DNA of 12,533 nt, taken from assembly GCA_937974275.1 (NCBI GenBank), contig CALJIF010000141.1:1-12533 (forward strand). The letters are read 5' to 3'. Source of the DNA: an uncultured Flavobacteriales bacterium. GTDB taxonomy: Bacteria > Bacteroidota > Bacteroidia > Palsa-965. This document shows positions 1 to 6,460 of this stretch, one piece after another. The notes below the pieces were generated by a model. That model was not told where the DNA came from. It did not search any database and saw only the letters and a list, made by a program, of their open reading frames with translations. Each line of letters begins with the position of its first letter. Position 1 is the stretch's first letter. Both the position numbers and the translations under genes were made by a program.

Positions 1-2
1 CG

Positions 3-497
3 GCAGCTCAGAAAGTAAAAAACTTCTGTCTTAATTTAGGTTTGAAAGGACAAGTGGACAAGTTTGAATTGACGTTGAACCGTGCTGCTGAAGATGCTGC
101 AAAAGAAGCGGGACCAATATTTCTGAATGCCATCAAAACGATGACTGTTCAGGATGGTTTAGGAATTCTTCGCGGTGCAGATACAGCAGCTACAAACTAC
201 CTGCGTACGAAGTGTACCGCAGATATGATTACAAAGTTTAAACCCAAAGTTCAGGCTGCTACTCAAAAAGTAGAATTAACCAAGCACTGGACTCCGCTTG
301 CTTCAGCTTACAACAAGGTTCCAACTAACCAACCCGTAAACCCGGATTTGGATCAGTATGTTACAGACAAAGGGATTGACGGCGTATTCAAATTGGTAGG
401 TCAGGAAGAGAAAAACATTCGCACCAACCCTGCGGCACGAGGCACCCAAATTTTACAAAAGGTATTTGGTTCCAAAGAAAATCCGCACAACAAATAA
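3..497 (+). CDS. DUF4197 family protein, C-terminal part (5' end outside window)
   Basis: Partial gene. The reading frame is open to the left edge, starting with the residues AAQKVKNFCLNLG, so the TTG at 42 is not the real start. The protein matches DUF4197, a family of unknown function usually a little over 200 residues long with an N-terminal signal or lipoprotein peptide, which would lie outside this window. Family-type blocks, in order, are LNRAAEDAAKEAGPIF, the TMTVQDGLGILRGADTAATNYL segment (only its key residues matter: TVQD, GILRG, AAT, YL), an aromatic HW followed by YNKVP, a DLDQYVTDKGIDGVF block, and a C-terminal EEKNIRTNPAARGT plus KVFGSKE. The stop is TAA and a terminator follows about 15 bases later. 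The role is unknown, and an export to periplasm or outer membrane is likely only by family knowledge. Confidence 0.85.
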   Translation, partial: AAQKVKNFCLNLGLKGQVDKFELTLNRAAEDAAKEAGPIFLNAIKTMTVQDGLGILRGADTAATNYLRTKCTADMITKFKPKVQAATQKVELTKHWTPLASAYNKVPTNQPVNPDLDQYVTDKGIDGVFKLVGQEEKNIRTNPAARGTQILQKVFGSKENPHNK

Positions 498-513
498 TTC
501 TCGTTTCGAGAGT

Positions 514-547
514 AAAAAAGAGCAGCAGCAATGTTGCTCTTTTTTTT
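514..547 (+). terminator. Rho-independent terminator after the DUF4197 gene
   Basis: AAAAGAGCA pairs with TGCTCTTTT around a roughly ten-base loop and runs into seven to nine T residues ending at 547. It lies 17 bases after the TAA stop. A smaller CTCGTTTCGAG hairpin (500-510) sits just before it and may add little. Confidence 0.8.
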
Positions 548-578
548 GTGGCGTTGTGAAACAATCGAATTATCTTGG
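545..578 (+). promoter_or_regulatory. Possible promoter of the AlgX-like/MBOAT unit
   Basis: A TATCTTGG box at 571-578 resembles the Bacteroidota -7 consensus TAnnTTTG with one mismatch, and TTTG at 545-548 could be the -33 element, though the 22-base spacer is long. The TTTG also lies in the terminator T-run. The start codon at 599 would be only about 15 bases from the transcription start. Weak evidence. Confidence 0.3.
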
Positions 579-598
579 CAGCCATATGAAGACGTTGT

Positions 599-1960
599 AT
601 GCCTGATTCATCTTCGCGTTCACTTTATCGCATTTTATTTGGCGTAATCATGATCGTGTTGTTCCTGCCGGGAATGCAACGCTGGTTGAATATTTCTTCA
701 GAACCACCTCTCCAGGGGTATGTTGTGAAGGCAGACTCCAATCCCGATTTTTCCTGGAAAAACTGGTGGTCAGGAACATTTCAACAAGACAAGGCCGCTT
801 GGTTAAACGAAAATTACGGGTTTCGTAATACATTGTTGCGACTTCACAATCAAATCGGATACAGTTGGTGGAACCACGCTTACACGAATTGGGTAATTGT
901 AGGAAAAGAGAATTATTTATTCGACTCGAAGTACATTAATTCCTGGCAAGGTTATGATTTCGTCGGACAAGCAGTTATTGATGACAAGACGAGGAAGCTT
1001 AAAGCACTGCAGCACGAATTAAGCAAGCGAGGTACTGCTTTGCTGGTAATTATTGCACCCGGCAAGGCATCTTATTTTCCTGAATATTTACCCGACACCT
1101 GTAAGCCGAACAAAGTCAATACGACCAATTATGAAAGCTATGTTAAAACCTTTGGTCGTGAGCAAATAAGGACGTTCGATGTCCGTAAGTGGTTTAATAT
1201 TTTGAAAAAACAATCGAAGTATGCGTTGTTTCCGAAATGTGGCATACACTGGAGTACTTATGGTGCGACTATCGTTCAGGACAGCATAACAGGATTCGTT
1301 TCAGCACTTTTAGAAAGACCTCTGCCTAAACTGGAGATGGATGAAATTGTGGTTACGGATTCGGCGAACACAATCGATGCTGACATTGGCAAAGGGATGA
1401 ATTTGTTATGGGAACCCAAAGGCTATCCGCTCGCCTATCCGAAATTTCATTTTCCGGAGGCAGAAAAATTTAAACTGCCTTCTTGCCTTGTTATTGGAGA
1501 CAGTTACTACTGGACGCACGATCCGCATCGTTTTCACAAAAAAGTATTTAATACCATAGACTTTTATTATTACAATCGGGAGCACCATCAAATCGGGAAT
1601 GATCGAAAAAACGTTGACACCACACAAGCCTGGGAGCAATGTAAAATACATGAAGTGGTGCTGTTGTATTGTGTAGATGCGAATCTGAATCAGCTTGGGT
1701 GGGGCTTTATTGATCAGGCATACCAACAAATGACCGCAGAGTTGAAGGAGAAAAAATCTCAATGGGAATGGGAAGGACTTTCTCCTGCATTCAGATACTC
1801 ACTCACACCCGGTACAAATATGAACATGCGCACTATTATGGGAGATAAAGCATGGCTTGAATCGATAAAGCAAAAAGCAACAGATAAAAAAATATCAGCA
1901 GACTCCATGTTGTATCTCGACGTGGAATTTATTAATCAGGAAAGAAAGAAGAAAAGATAA
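599..1960 (+). CDS. AlgX/AlgJ-like SGNH (DHHW-type) polysaccharide O-acetylation protein
   Basis: 453 residues, predicted periplasmic and anchored by one N-terminal membrane segment (about residues 9-27). It resembles the SGNH-fold proteins AlgX and AlgJ, which act with the membrane protein AlgI to transfer acetyl groups to exported polysaccharide. Visible family features are a YGFRNTLLRLHN block near 73-84, a conserved IIAPGKASYFPEYLP block at 151-165, GIHWSTYG at 215-222 with His217, and VIGDSYYW at 298-305 with the presumed nucleophile Ser302. In AlgX the catalytic His belongs to a D-x-H motif; here the position two before His217 is Gly215, so the usual Asp is missing. The C-terminal 40 residues (about 410-447) resemble a short tail motif that I associate with Bacteroidota proteins. 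The ATG at 599 is chosen because it directly precedes the membrane anchor. The MBOAT gene begins five bases after the stop, so the two are almost certainly co-transcribed and act together. The polysaccharide substrate is unknown. Confidence 0.85.
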   Translation: MPDSSSRSLYRILFGVIMIVLFLPGMQRWLNISSEPPLQGYVVKADSNPDFSWKNWWSGTFQQDKAAWLNENYGFRNTLLRLHNQIGYSWWNHAYTNWVIVGKENYLFDSKYINSWQGYDFVGQAVIDDKTRKLKALQHELSKRGTALLVIIAPGKASYFPEYLPDTCKPNKVNTTNYESYVKTFGREQIRTFDVRKWFNILKKQSKYALFPKCGIHWSTYGATIVQDSITGFVSALLERPLPKLEMDEIVVTDSANTIDADIGKGMNLLWEPKGYPLAYPKFHFPEAEKFKLPSCLVIGDSYYWTHDPHRFHKKVFNTIDFYYYNREHHQIGNDRKNVDTTQAWEQCKIHEVVLLYCVDANLNQLGWGFIDQAYQQMTAELKEKKSQWEWEGLSPAFRYSLTPGTNMNMRTIMGDKAWLESIKQKATDKKISADSMLYLDVEFINQERKKKR

Positions 1961-1965
1961 GTCGT

Positions 1966-3372
1966 ATGGATTTTCATAAAGCCATTTTTCTGACAGCGTT
2001 TCTTCCGGTATTTCTGGCGTTATATCACCTGGCCGCGCGTCCATACAAAAACAGTTTATTGCTACTGGCTAGTCTGATATTTTACGCCTGGTTCGAACCT
2101 GTTTTTGTATTTGTATTGCTTGGCACCACGTTGCTTGATTTCTATCTGGTGCGTTTCATTGCAGCGTCGTCAGGAAATAAACGAAAACTCTATCTCGCAA
2201 TTTCTTTATGCGTGAATTTATCGCTGCTGGTTTGGTATAAATACAGGCTTTGGTTGGCAGGAATGCTTGGAGTTGAATTTACGCCTGAAGAATCGAAAGT
2301 AATGATGCTCGCTATTCCATTAGGAATTTCATTCTACACGTTTGAATCAATTACGTATTTGGTTGATGTTTACCGCGGACAACAAGAGCCACTCAAGAAA
2401 TTCTCTGATTATTTGTTGTACATCCTGCTCTTTCCGAAATTACTTGGTGGTCCAATTGTGCGTTACGGAGAAATTGCGGATCAAATCGATGATCGCTCTC
2501 AATACGAAAGTGTCGAATACCGACTTTCCGGATTTTATCGGTTTTGTATCGGTCTTGCCAAAAAAGTGTTGATAGCCGATCAACTTTCCAGGTATTATCT
2601 CTTGTATGTTTTCGATTATCTCGACCCTCAGGAATTGAGTTCCGGAGATGCGTGGTTGGCACTATTTGCTGCATTTCTTATGGTGTATTATGATTTCTCC
2701 GGTTATACCGACATTGCATTAGGCATTGCCAAAATGGTTGGTTTCCGACTTCCTGAAAACTTCCATAATCCATTATTGGCAAAAGGCATCACCGACTTCT
2801 GGCAACGTTGGCATATCACACTTTCTACGTGGATGAAGAACTACCTCTACATTCCGCTGGGAGGCAATAAAAAAGGATCCGGCAGAACTTATTTAAATTT
2901 GATCATCGTGTTTATCGTCAGCGGTATCTGGCACGGAGCCGGTTTAAATTATTTGTTGTGGGGATTATTTCATGGAGTGCTGATCCTTGCTGAAAAATTG
3001 GTCAAGATTCGCATTCCCGGCTTTATAGCAACCGCAATTACTGTGTTACTCGTAACCTATTCCATGTCGTTATTTTTTATCGCGGAAACAGATCAGTTGC
3101 TTCCGTTTCAAAAAGCACTTTGGGGGTTGAATGAACAAGCTAAAAATCACGCGGCACAAACGGAGTTCTGGTTACCTCTACTTGCCGGAACTTTCTTTGC
3201 ATTTTTCGCATGCACAGCATTTACACGTCGCATACAGGAACGTGTGTTTCAAGGACCAACAACTGCTGCAGGACATCTATTGTTAACCATAATAAGTGTG
3301 CTGTTATTCATCTTATCGCTGAGCTATAGTACTTCCGTACACTACACTTCTTTCGTTTACTTCCGGTTTTAA
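1966..3372 (+). CDS. MBOAT family O-acyltransferase, AlgI-like
   Basis: 468 residues, polytopic, with about eleven hydrophobic segments. It belongs to the membrane-bound O-acyltransferases of the AlgI/DltB/PatA group, which pass an acetyl (or other acyl) group across the inner membrane to a periplasmic partner. Clear family motifs are IPLGISFYTFESITYLVDV (117-135), FPKLLGGPIVRY (156-167), YYDFSGYTDIALG (241-253), GITDFWQRWHITLSTW (274-289), YIPLGGNKKG (295-304) and SGIWHGAGLNY (319-329). His323 in the last motif is the expected catalytic His. The C-terminus FVYFRF is the aromatic ending common in bacterial MBOATs. Length is normal. The upstream neighbour is the SGNH partner, as in alg, wss and similar acetylation loci, so an O-acetylation role for a surface polysaccharide is a solid inference; acceptor and acyl group are not visible. 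A purine-rich stretch precedes the start. Confidence 0.92.
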   Translation: MDFHKAIFLTAFLPVFLALYHLAARPYKNSLLLLASLIFYAWFEPVFVFVLLGTTLLDFYLVRFIAASSGNKRKLYLAISLCVNLSLLVWYKYRLWLAGMLGVEFTPEESKVMMLAIPLGISFYTFESITYLVDVYRGQQEPLKKFSDYLLYILLFPKLLGGPIVRYGEIADQIDDRSQYESVEYRLSGFYRFCIGLAKKVLIADQLSRYYLLYVFDYLDPQELSSGDAWLALFAAFLMVYYDFSGYTDIALGIAKMVGFRLPENFHNPLLAKGITDFWQRWHITLSTWMKNYLYIPLGGNKKGSGRTYLNLIIVFIVSGIWHGAGLNYLLWGLFHGVLILAEKLVKIRIPGFIATAITVLLVTYSMSLFFIAETDQLLPFQKALWGLNEQAKNHAAQTEFWLPLLAGTFFAFFACTAFTRRIQERVFQGPTTAAGHLLLTIISVLLFILSLSYSTSVHYTSFVYFRF

Positions 3373-3377
3373 AACAA

Positions 3378-3403
3378 AAAAGACAGCCCGTAGACTGTCT
3401 TTT
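3378..3403. terminator. Bidirectional terminator between convergent genes
   Basis: AAAAGACAG (3378-3386) pairs perfectly with CTGTCTTTT (3395-3403) around an eight-base loop. It is flanked by A residues on the left and T residues on the right, so the transcript has a U-tract in both directions. It serves the MBOAT gene on the plus strand (stop at 3372) and the UspA gene on the minus strand (stop at 3426). Confidence 0.8.
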
Positions 3404-3425
3404 AAAATAGTTGAAGATGTGCGGA

Positions 3426-4322
3426 TTAATAAGCCGTATAAGAACCACCCATATCAATTCCCGAATATTTTCCCTCACGAGGTTTAATACTCAATACCGG
3501 GATTTTGGAGTGATTGACAATTTGTTTAGCCTTTGGACCTAAGAAAATACCGGTCATTTCAGATTCATGATCCGTCATAATCACGATAAGATCTGCATTT
3601 ACCTGATGTCCGTACTTCAATGCTTCAATAGCCAGATTGCTTCCTTCAATTGTATTTCGGGAGAACGGAACACCTGCTTTTTGAACCGCATTTTCCACCT
3701 GATCCAAAACGATTTGCAACTTATCATATTCCGCAGCTTCATTGGATTCCAATAATCCGATGATGTGAATTTTAGCAGCATACGCCGATGCCAGATCTAC
3801 CGCCTCGTCTACCTTTTCACGGGAATGTTGGGAGCGATCAATTGGCAATACAATATTTTTAAACCCTAAGTGTGTAGCATGAGTTTGAACCGTCAACACC
3901 GGACAAGGAGCCAATGTCACTACTTTATGCGCGTTACTTCCGATAAACAACTCTTCGAATCCTTTTGCGCCGTGTGTTCCCATCACCACCAAGTCGAACA
4001 ATTGTTCATTTACAATAGTAATTACCTCCTGCCCAACTTGCCCACGTGCAGAAGAAGTAGAAGGGCGAATTCCATAATTCTTATACACCATTTCGGCCGC
4101 CTCGTTTAACTTCTGCTCCACAATTTTATTAATCGTTTCATGGTTCTCGATACGCATGATCGGTTCCGGAATCTCGAAATAATATTCGCTCACCGGCATT
4201 ACGTGCAACAAGTGCAAATCGGCTTTCATTAAACGCGCCATAAAAGCTGCGTGCTCCAATGCCAGCATACCGGTTTCAGAAAAGTCAATCGGTACTAGAA
4301 TCTTTTTTGGTTTTAAACTCAT
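3426..4322 (-). CDS. Universal stress protein, two UspA domains (copy 1)
   Basis: 298 residues made of two Usp domains, about 5-146 and 154-281. Usp proteins are cytoplasmic stress-responsive nucleotide-binding proteins; no specific partner can be named. The first domain carries the complete ATP-binding signature G-2x-G-9x-G-S: G115 in GTHG, G118, then G128-S129 in FIGSN. The second domain keeps the fold blocks (KNIVLPIDRS at its start, IPVLSIKP at its end), but the first two glycines are replaced: MTDHE occupies the GxxG site and only G262 remains, followed by Pro. It is therefore probably not an ATP binder. A related tandem Usp gene lies upstream on the same strand, but a strong terminator and a candidate promoter lie between them, so they look like separate transcription units. 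The ATG at 4322 gives the canonical MSLKPKKILVPIDFSE beginning. Confidence 0.92.
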   Translation of the reverse strand: MSLKPKKILVPIDFSETGMLALEHAAFMARLMKADLHLLHVMPVSEYYFEIPEPIMRIENHETINKIVEQKLNEAAEMVYKNYGIRPSTSSARGQVGQEVITIVNEQLFDLVVMGTHGAKGFEELFIGSNAHKVVTLAPCPVLTVQTHATHLGFKNIVLPIDRSQHSREKVDEAVDLASAYAAKIHIIGLLESNEAAEYDKLQIVLDQVENAVQKAGVPFSRNTIEGSNLAIEALKYGHQVNADLIVIMTDHESEMTGIFLGPKAKQIVNHSKIPVLSIKPREGKYSGIDMGGSYTAY

Positions 4323-4347
4323 ATCGCGGATGATTTGGTTATTTGGA

Positions 4348-4378
4348 TAAAGATAGCAGTTGAGCGGAATAATGAAAA
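4348..4378 (-). promoter_or_regulatory. Possible promoter of UspA copy 1
   Basis: On the minus strand TATCTTTA (4355-4348) approximates the TAnnTTTG -7 box, with TTTTC (4378-4374) 18 bases upstream as a poor -33 element. A separate promoter is needed here because a terminator precedes it, but the boxes themselves are imperfect. Confidence 0.3.
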
Positions 4379-4403
4379 TCAGTTTTGTACGGTATTCGAC
4401 TGA

Positions 4404-4416
4404 TTCCTGTCAGGAA
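4404..4416. repeat. 13-base inverted repeat upstream of UspA copy 1
   Basis: TTCCTG-T-CAGGAA, two perfect six-base arms around one base. It lies about 26 bases upstream of the candidate -33 element of UspA copy 1 and just after the terminator of copy 2 in the minus direction. It could be an operator, and chance cannot be excluded for arms this short. Confidence 0.35.
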
Positions 4417-4419
4417 ATA

Positions 4420-4449
4420 AAAAAGGTCGCTTAATTCAGCGACCTTTTT
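4420..4449 (-). terminator. Rho-independent terminator of UspA copy 2
   Basis: AAAAAGGTCGC (4420-4430) pairs perfectly over eleven bases with GCGACCTTTTT (4439-4449) around an eight-base loop. On the minus strand the GC-rich stem is followed by TTTTTTATTT. It lies 21 bases after the stop codon of the upstream Usp gene and separates the two Usp genes transcriptionally. Confidence 0.85.
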
Positions 4450-4470
4450 CTATGAGCAAAAGCTAATGTA

Positions 4471-5352
4471 TTAGTAAGGCAAGAATTCTGTGGTATCCTT
4501 CTTTGGAGACGGAACTACAGACATTACAGGAATATCGGACTTGTTGATGATTTCCTGCGCAGCTGAACCGATGAAATACTCAGTAATATCGGTTTCCTGT
4601 TGCGTCATGATCAACAACAAATCGCCTTCTACTTTATTGGAATAATCAACGATGATTTGTCCCAAAGATTCTTCACCCTTAATTCCTTTGATAATTTCAG
4701 CAGTGCAACGGATTCCAGCTTTTTCAATAAATGCCTTTACTTGTGCCAATTGACGAGTCAATCGATTCACAATGAATTCGTCATTGGTAAACAACACAGA
4801 GCAAACACGAATATCTGAACTGTACAACTTAGCAAATTCAATTGCCTTGTTTACCTTTTCACGTGTTTCTGTAGTTAAATCCAACGGCACTACAATATTT
4901 TTGCAACCGTCGCGGTGGTGTTTACCCTTAATGGTAATAACCGGCACTTTAGATTCGCGAACTACACGCAATGCGTTAGAACCGATGAATCGCTTGCGAA
5001 TATTTCCTGCACCGCTGGTTCCCATCACGATGAACTTCGCGCTCAACATATCGGCTACCTCAGCTACTTTTTCGTAAACTGATCCGTGTGCAACTACTTT
5101 CTGAACTACAACACCTTGCTCTTTCTCCGTCTTCTCAATGAGCTCATCCATTTTCTGGTTGACTTCTTTTCGGATTTCTTCTTCATGAGAAGAACCGATT
5201 AGACGAGAAAACAAACCGGACGTTTCCATAACGTACAATAGTGTAATTTCTCCGTTGATCATTTTCGCCAAATGAGCGGCCTGTTCCAACGCAATCAGTG
5301 ATTGTTCACCGAAATCGGTCGGCACAACGATTTTGTTCAGATTTTGACTCAT
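4471..5352 (-). CDS. Universal stress protein, two UspA domains (copy 2)
   Basis: 293 residues with two Usp domains, about 5-142 and 150-280. The first domain has the full ATP-binding signature: G111 in GTSG, G114, then nine residues to G124-S125 in FIGSNALRV. The second domain begins KNIVVPLDLT and ends IPVMSVVP. It keeps G262-S263, but the GxxG pair is replaced by T250 and E253 in IMTQQE, the same type of loss seen in the neighbouring copy 1. The two proteins share domain layout, length and the C-terminal degeneration, which points to an old duplication within a family rather than a recent one, as sequence identity is only moderate. A strong promoter precedes the gene and a strong terminator follows it. 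The expected role is in stress or energy-limitation physiology; specifics are unknown. Confidence 0.92.
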   Translation of the reverse strand: MSQNLNKIVVPTDFGEQSLIALEQAAHLAKMINGEITLLYVMETSGLFSRLIGSSHEEEIRKEVNQKMDELIEKTEKEQGVVVQKVVAHGSVYEKVAEVADMLSAKFIVMGTSGAGNIRKRFIGSNALRVVRESKVPVITIKGKHHRDGCKNIVVPLDLTTETREKVNKAIEFAKLYSSDIRVCSVLFTNDEFIVNRLTRQLAQVKAFIEKAGIRCTAEIIKGIKGEESLGQIIVDYSNKVEGDLLLIMTQQETDITEYFIGSAAQEIINKSDIPVMSVVPSPKKDTTEFLPY

Positions 5353-5413
5353 ATCTTCTTAACAGTCAGGTTGTTGTAGGGTAATTAGTGTTGGTTTTAT
5401 CCTGAAAGTGGTG

Positions 5414-5444
5414 CAAAATTACGACAAATAAACGGCTTTTCAAA
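5414..5444 (-). promoter_or_regulatory. Bacteroidota-type promoter of UspA copy 2
   Basis: On the minus strand TTTG (5444-5441) is followed after exactly 19 bases by TAATTTTG (5421-5414), a full match to the Bacteroidota -33/-7 consensus TTTG and TAnnTTTG. The leader to the ATG at 5352 would be about 55 bases. This is the clearest promoter in the window. Confidence 0.7.
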
Positions 5445-5453
5445 AATGGCATT

Positions 5454-5467
5454 GTTTGCCCGCAAAC
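5454..5467. repeat. 14-base inverted repeat between divergent promoters
   Basis: GTTTGC-CC-GCAAAC, two perfect six-base arms. It lies between the -33 element of UspA copy 2 (ending at 5444) and the -33 element proposed for the phosphorylase (starting at 5469), so it is placed like a shared operator. No regulator is encoded next to it. Confidence 0.4.
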
Positions 5468-5468
5468 G

Positions 5469-5496
5469 TTGGATTTAATTGACGTGATTACCTTTA
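5469..5496 (+). promoter_or_regulatory. Candidate promoter of the nucleoside phosphorylase gene
   Basis: TTGG at 5469-5472 and TACCTTTA at 5489-5496 are separated by 16 bases (17 after the TTG). The -7 box matches TAnnTTTG except for the last base. The start codon at 5518 would lie about 15 bases from the transcription start. Confidence 0.4.
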
Positions 5497-5517
5497 CGAA
5501 AATCAAAAACACGGTTT

Positions 5518-6393
5518 ATGAAAGAACGTTTGGCGGCATCGGAACTGGTACTCAATCCTGACAACAGCATTTACCACTTGAAACTGCATCCTGAGCAAAT
5601 TGCACAAAAGATCATCGTTGTTGGCGATCAGGCGCGAGTGGCTACAGTATCGGAACGATTCGATTCCATAGAGCATCGCGTTCAAAACCGTGAATTCATT
5701 ACGCATACCGGTCGTGTGGGAAACACGCGAATTACAGCGCTTTCTACTGGCATAGGAACCGATAACATTGATATCGTGTTGAACGAACTGGATGCCCTGG
5801 TTAATATCGATTTGCCGAACCGCGAAATAAAAAGCGAAAGCGCTTCACTGGAAATTATCCGTATCGGAACATCGGGCGCCTTACATGCAGACATTCCGGT
5901 GGATTCGTTTGTTGCTTCATCGTATGGAATGGGATTCGATGGTTTGCTCAACTATTACGCCGGCATGAAGCACGTGGACGAGCCTAATCTGGTCAATTCG
6001 TTCATGAAACACGCCGGATGGTTGCCGGGTATGCCTTATCCTTATACTGTTGCAGGGTCGGATCGTTTATTAAAACAAATTGCGCACGACATGACGCAAG
6101 GCATCACGGCTACAGCACCCGGTTTTTATGGTCCTCAAGGAAGACAACTTCGCCTTGCCGCAGCCAAACCTGATCTTAACGAATTGCTGGGTAGTTATTC
6201 CTTTAACGGACATCGCATCACGAATTTCGAAATGGAAACATCTGCGCTCTACGGTTTGGGTAAAATGCTCGGTCACGACTGCTTGACGGTGTGCGCGATC
6301 ATTGCCAATCGTGCGGCCGGACAATACAGCAAGGATTACAAACCGGTTATCGCAAAACTCATCGATACGGTTATTGAACGTTTCGTTGTGTAA
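5518..6393 (+). CDS. Uridine phosphorylase-like nucleoside phosphorylase
   Basis: 291 residues, PNP/UDP phosphorylase family 1. These cytoplasmic enzymes split nucleosides with phosphate into a free base and ribose 1-phosphate for salvage. Motifs: VVGDQARV (34-41) is the phosphate-binding GDPxR loop with Gln in place of Pro; STGIGTDNIDIVLNEL (76-91) is the strongly conserved second loop; IGTSGAL (116-122) follows; GFYGPQGRQLR (202-212) supplies the Gln and Arg that bind uracil in uridine phosphorylases; NFEMETSALYGL (236-247) contains Glu240, equivalent to the ribose-binding Glu. The Q-x-R and FEMET elements favour pyrimidine (uridine-like) over purine substrate, but the exact substrate is not certain. 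Length is typical for the longer Bacteroidota form. The ATG is preceded by AT-rich sequence without a Shine-Dalgarno. It is divergent from UspA copy 2. The next gene has its own candidate promoter. Confidence 0.92.
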   Translation: MKERLAASELVLNPDNSIYHLKLHPEQIAQKIIVVGDQARVATVSERFDSIEHRVQNREFITHTGRVGNTRITALSTGIGTDNIDIVLNELDALVNIDLPNREIKSESASLEIIRIGTSGALHADIPVDSFVASSYGMGFDGLLNYYAGMKHVDEPNLVNSFMKHAGWLPGMPYPYTVAGSDRLLKQIAHDMTQGITATAPGFYGPQGRQLRLAAAKPDLNELLGSYSFNGHRITNFEMETSALYGLGKMLGHDCLTVCAIIANRAAGQYSKDYKPVIAKLIDTVIERFVV

Positions 6394-6427
6394 AACTGTT
6401 GGGGCGGTTCGGGAACAAAAGGCAGCC

Positions 6428-6449
6428 CTCAAACGTATATTTGTTTGAG
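6428..6449 (+). promoter_or_regulatory. Candidate -7 box inside a 7+7 inverted repeat, upstream of the SirB1-like gene
   Basis: TATATTTG at 6436-6443 is a perfect match to the Bacteroidota -7 box, 17 bases before the start codon. It sits inside a perfect inverted repeat, CTCAAAC (6428-6434) and GTTTGAG (6443-6449), with an eight-base spacer. A convincing -33 TTG at the right distance is missing, so promoter activity may depend on an activator, or the repeat may be an operator that blocks the box. Confidence 0.45.
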
Positions 6450-6460
6450 TACCCGCTATT

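Noticed and set aside
42..497. A complete 151-residue protein starting at TTG 42
   Set aside because: The frame stays open to the left edge and the residues before it (AAQKVKNFCLNLG) fit the DUF4197 family, so this is the tail of a longer gene.
1406..1762. 118-codon minus-strand open frame inside the AlgX-like gene
   Set aside because: Antisense to a conserved coding region including the GDSY motif, with a composition typical of a shadow frame and no recognisable domain.
3426..5352. Recent tandem duplication of the Usp genes as a repeat feature
   Set aside because: The two proteins share layout but are only moderately similar, with no long stretch of matching DNA, so it is an old paralogous pair and not a sequence repeat.
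5353..5517. Riboswitch or small RNA in the divergent intergenic region
   Set aside because: Apart from promoters and one short inverted repeat, no stable multi-helix fold or terminator-like element is visible.
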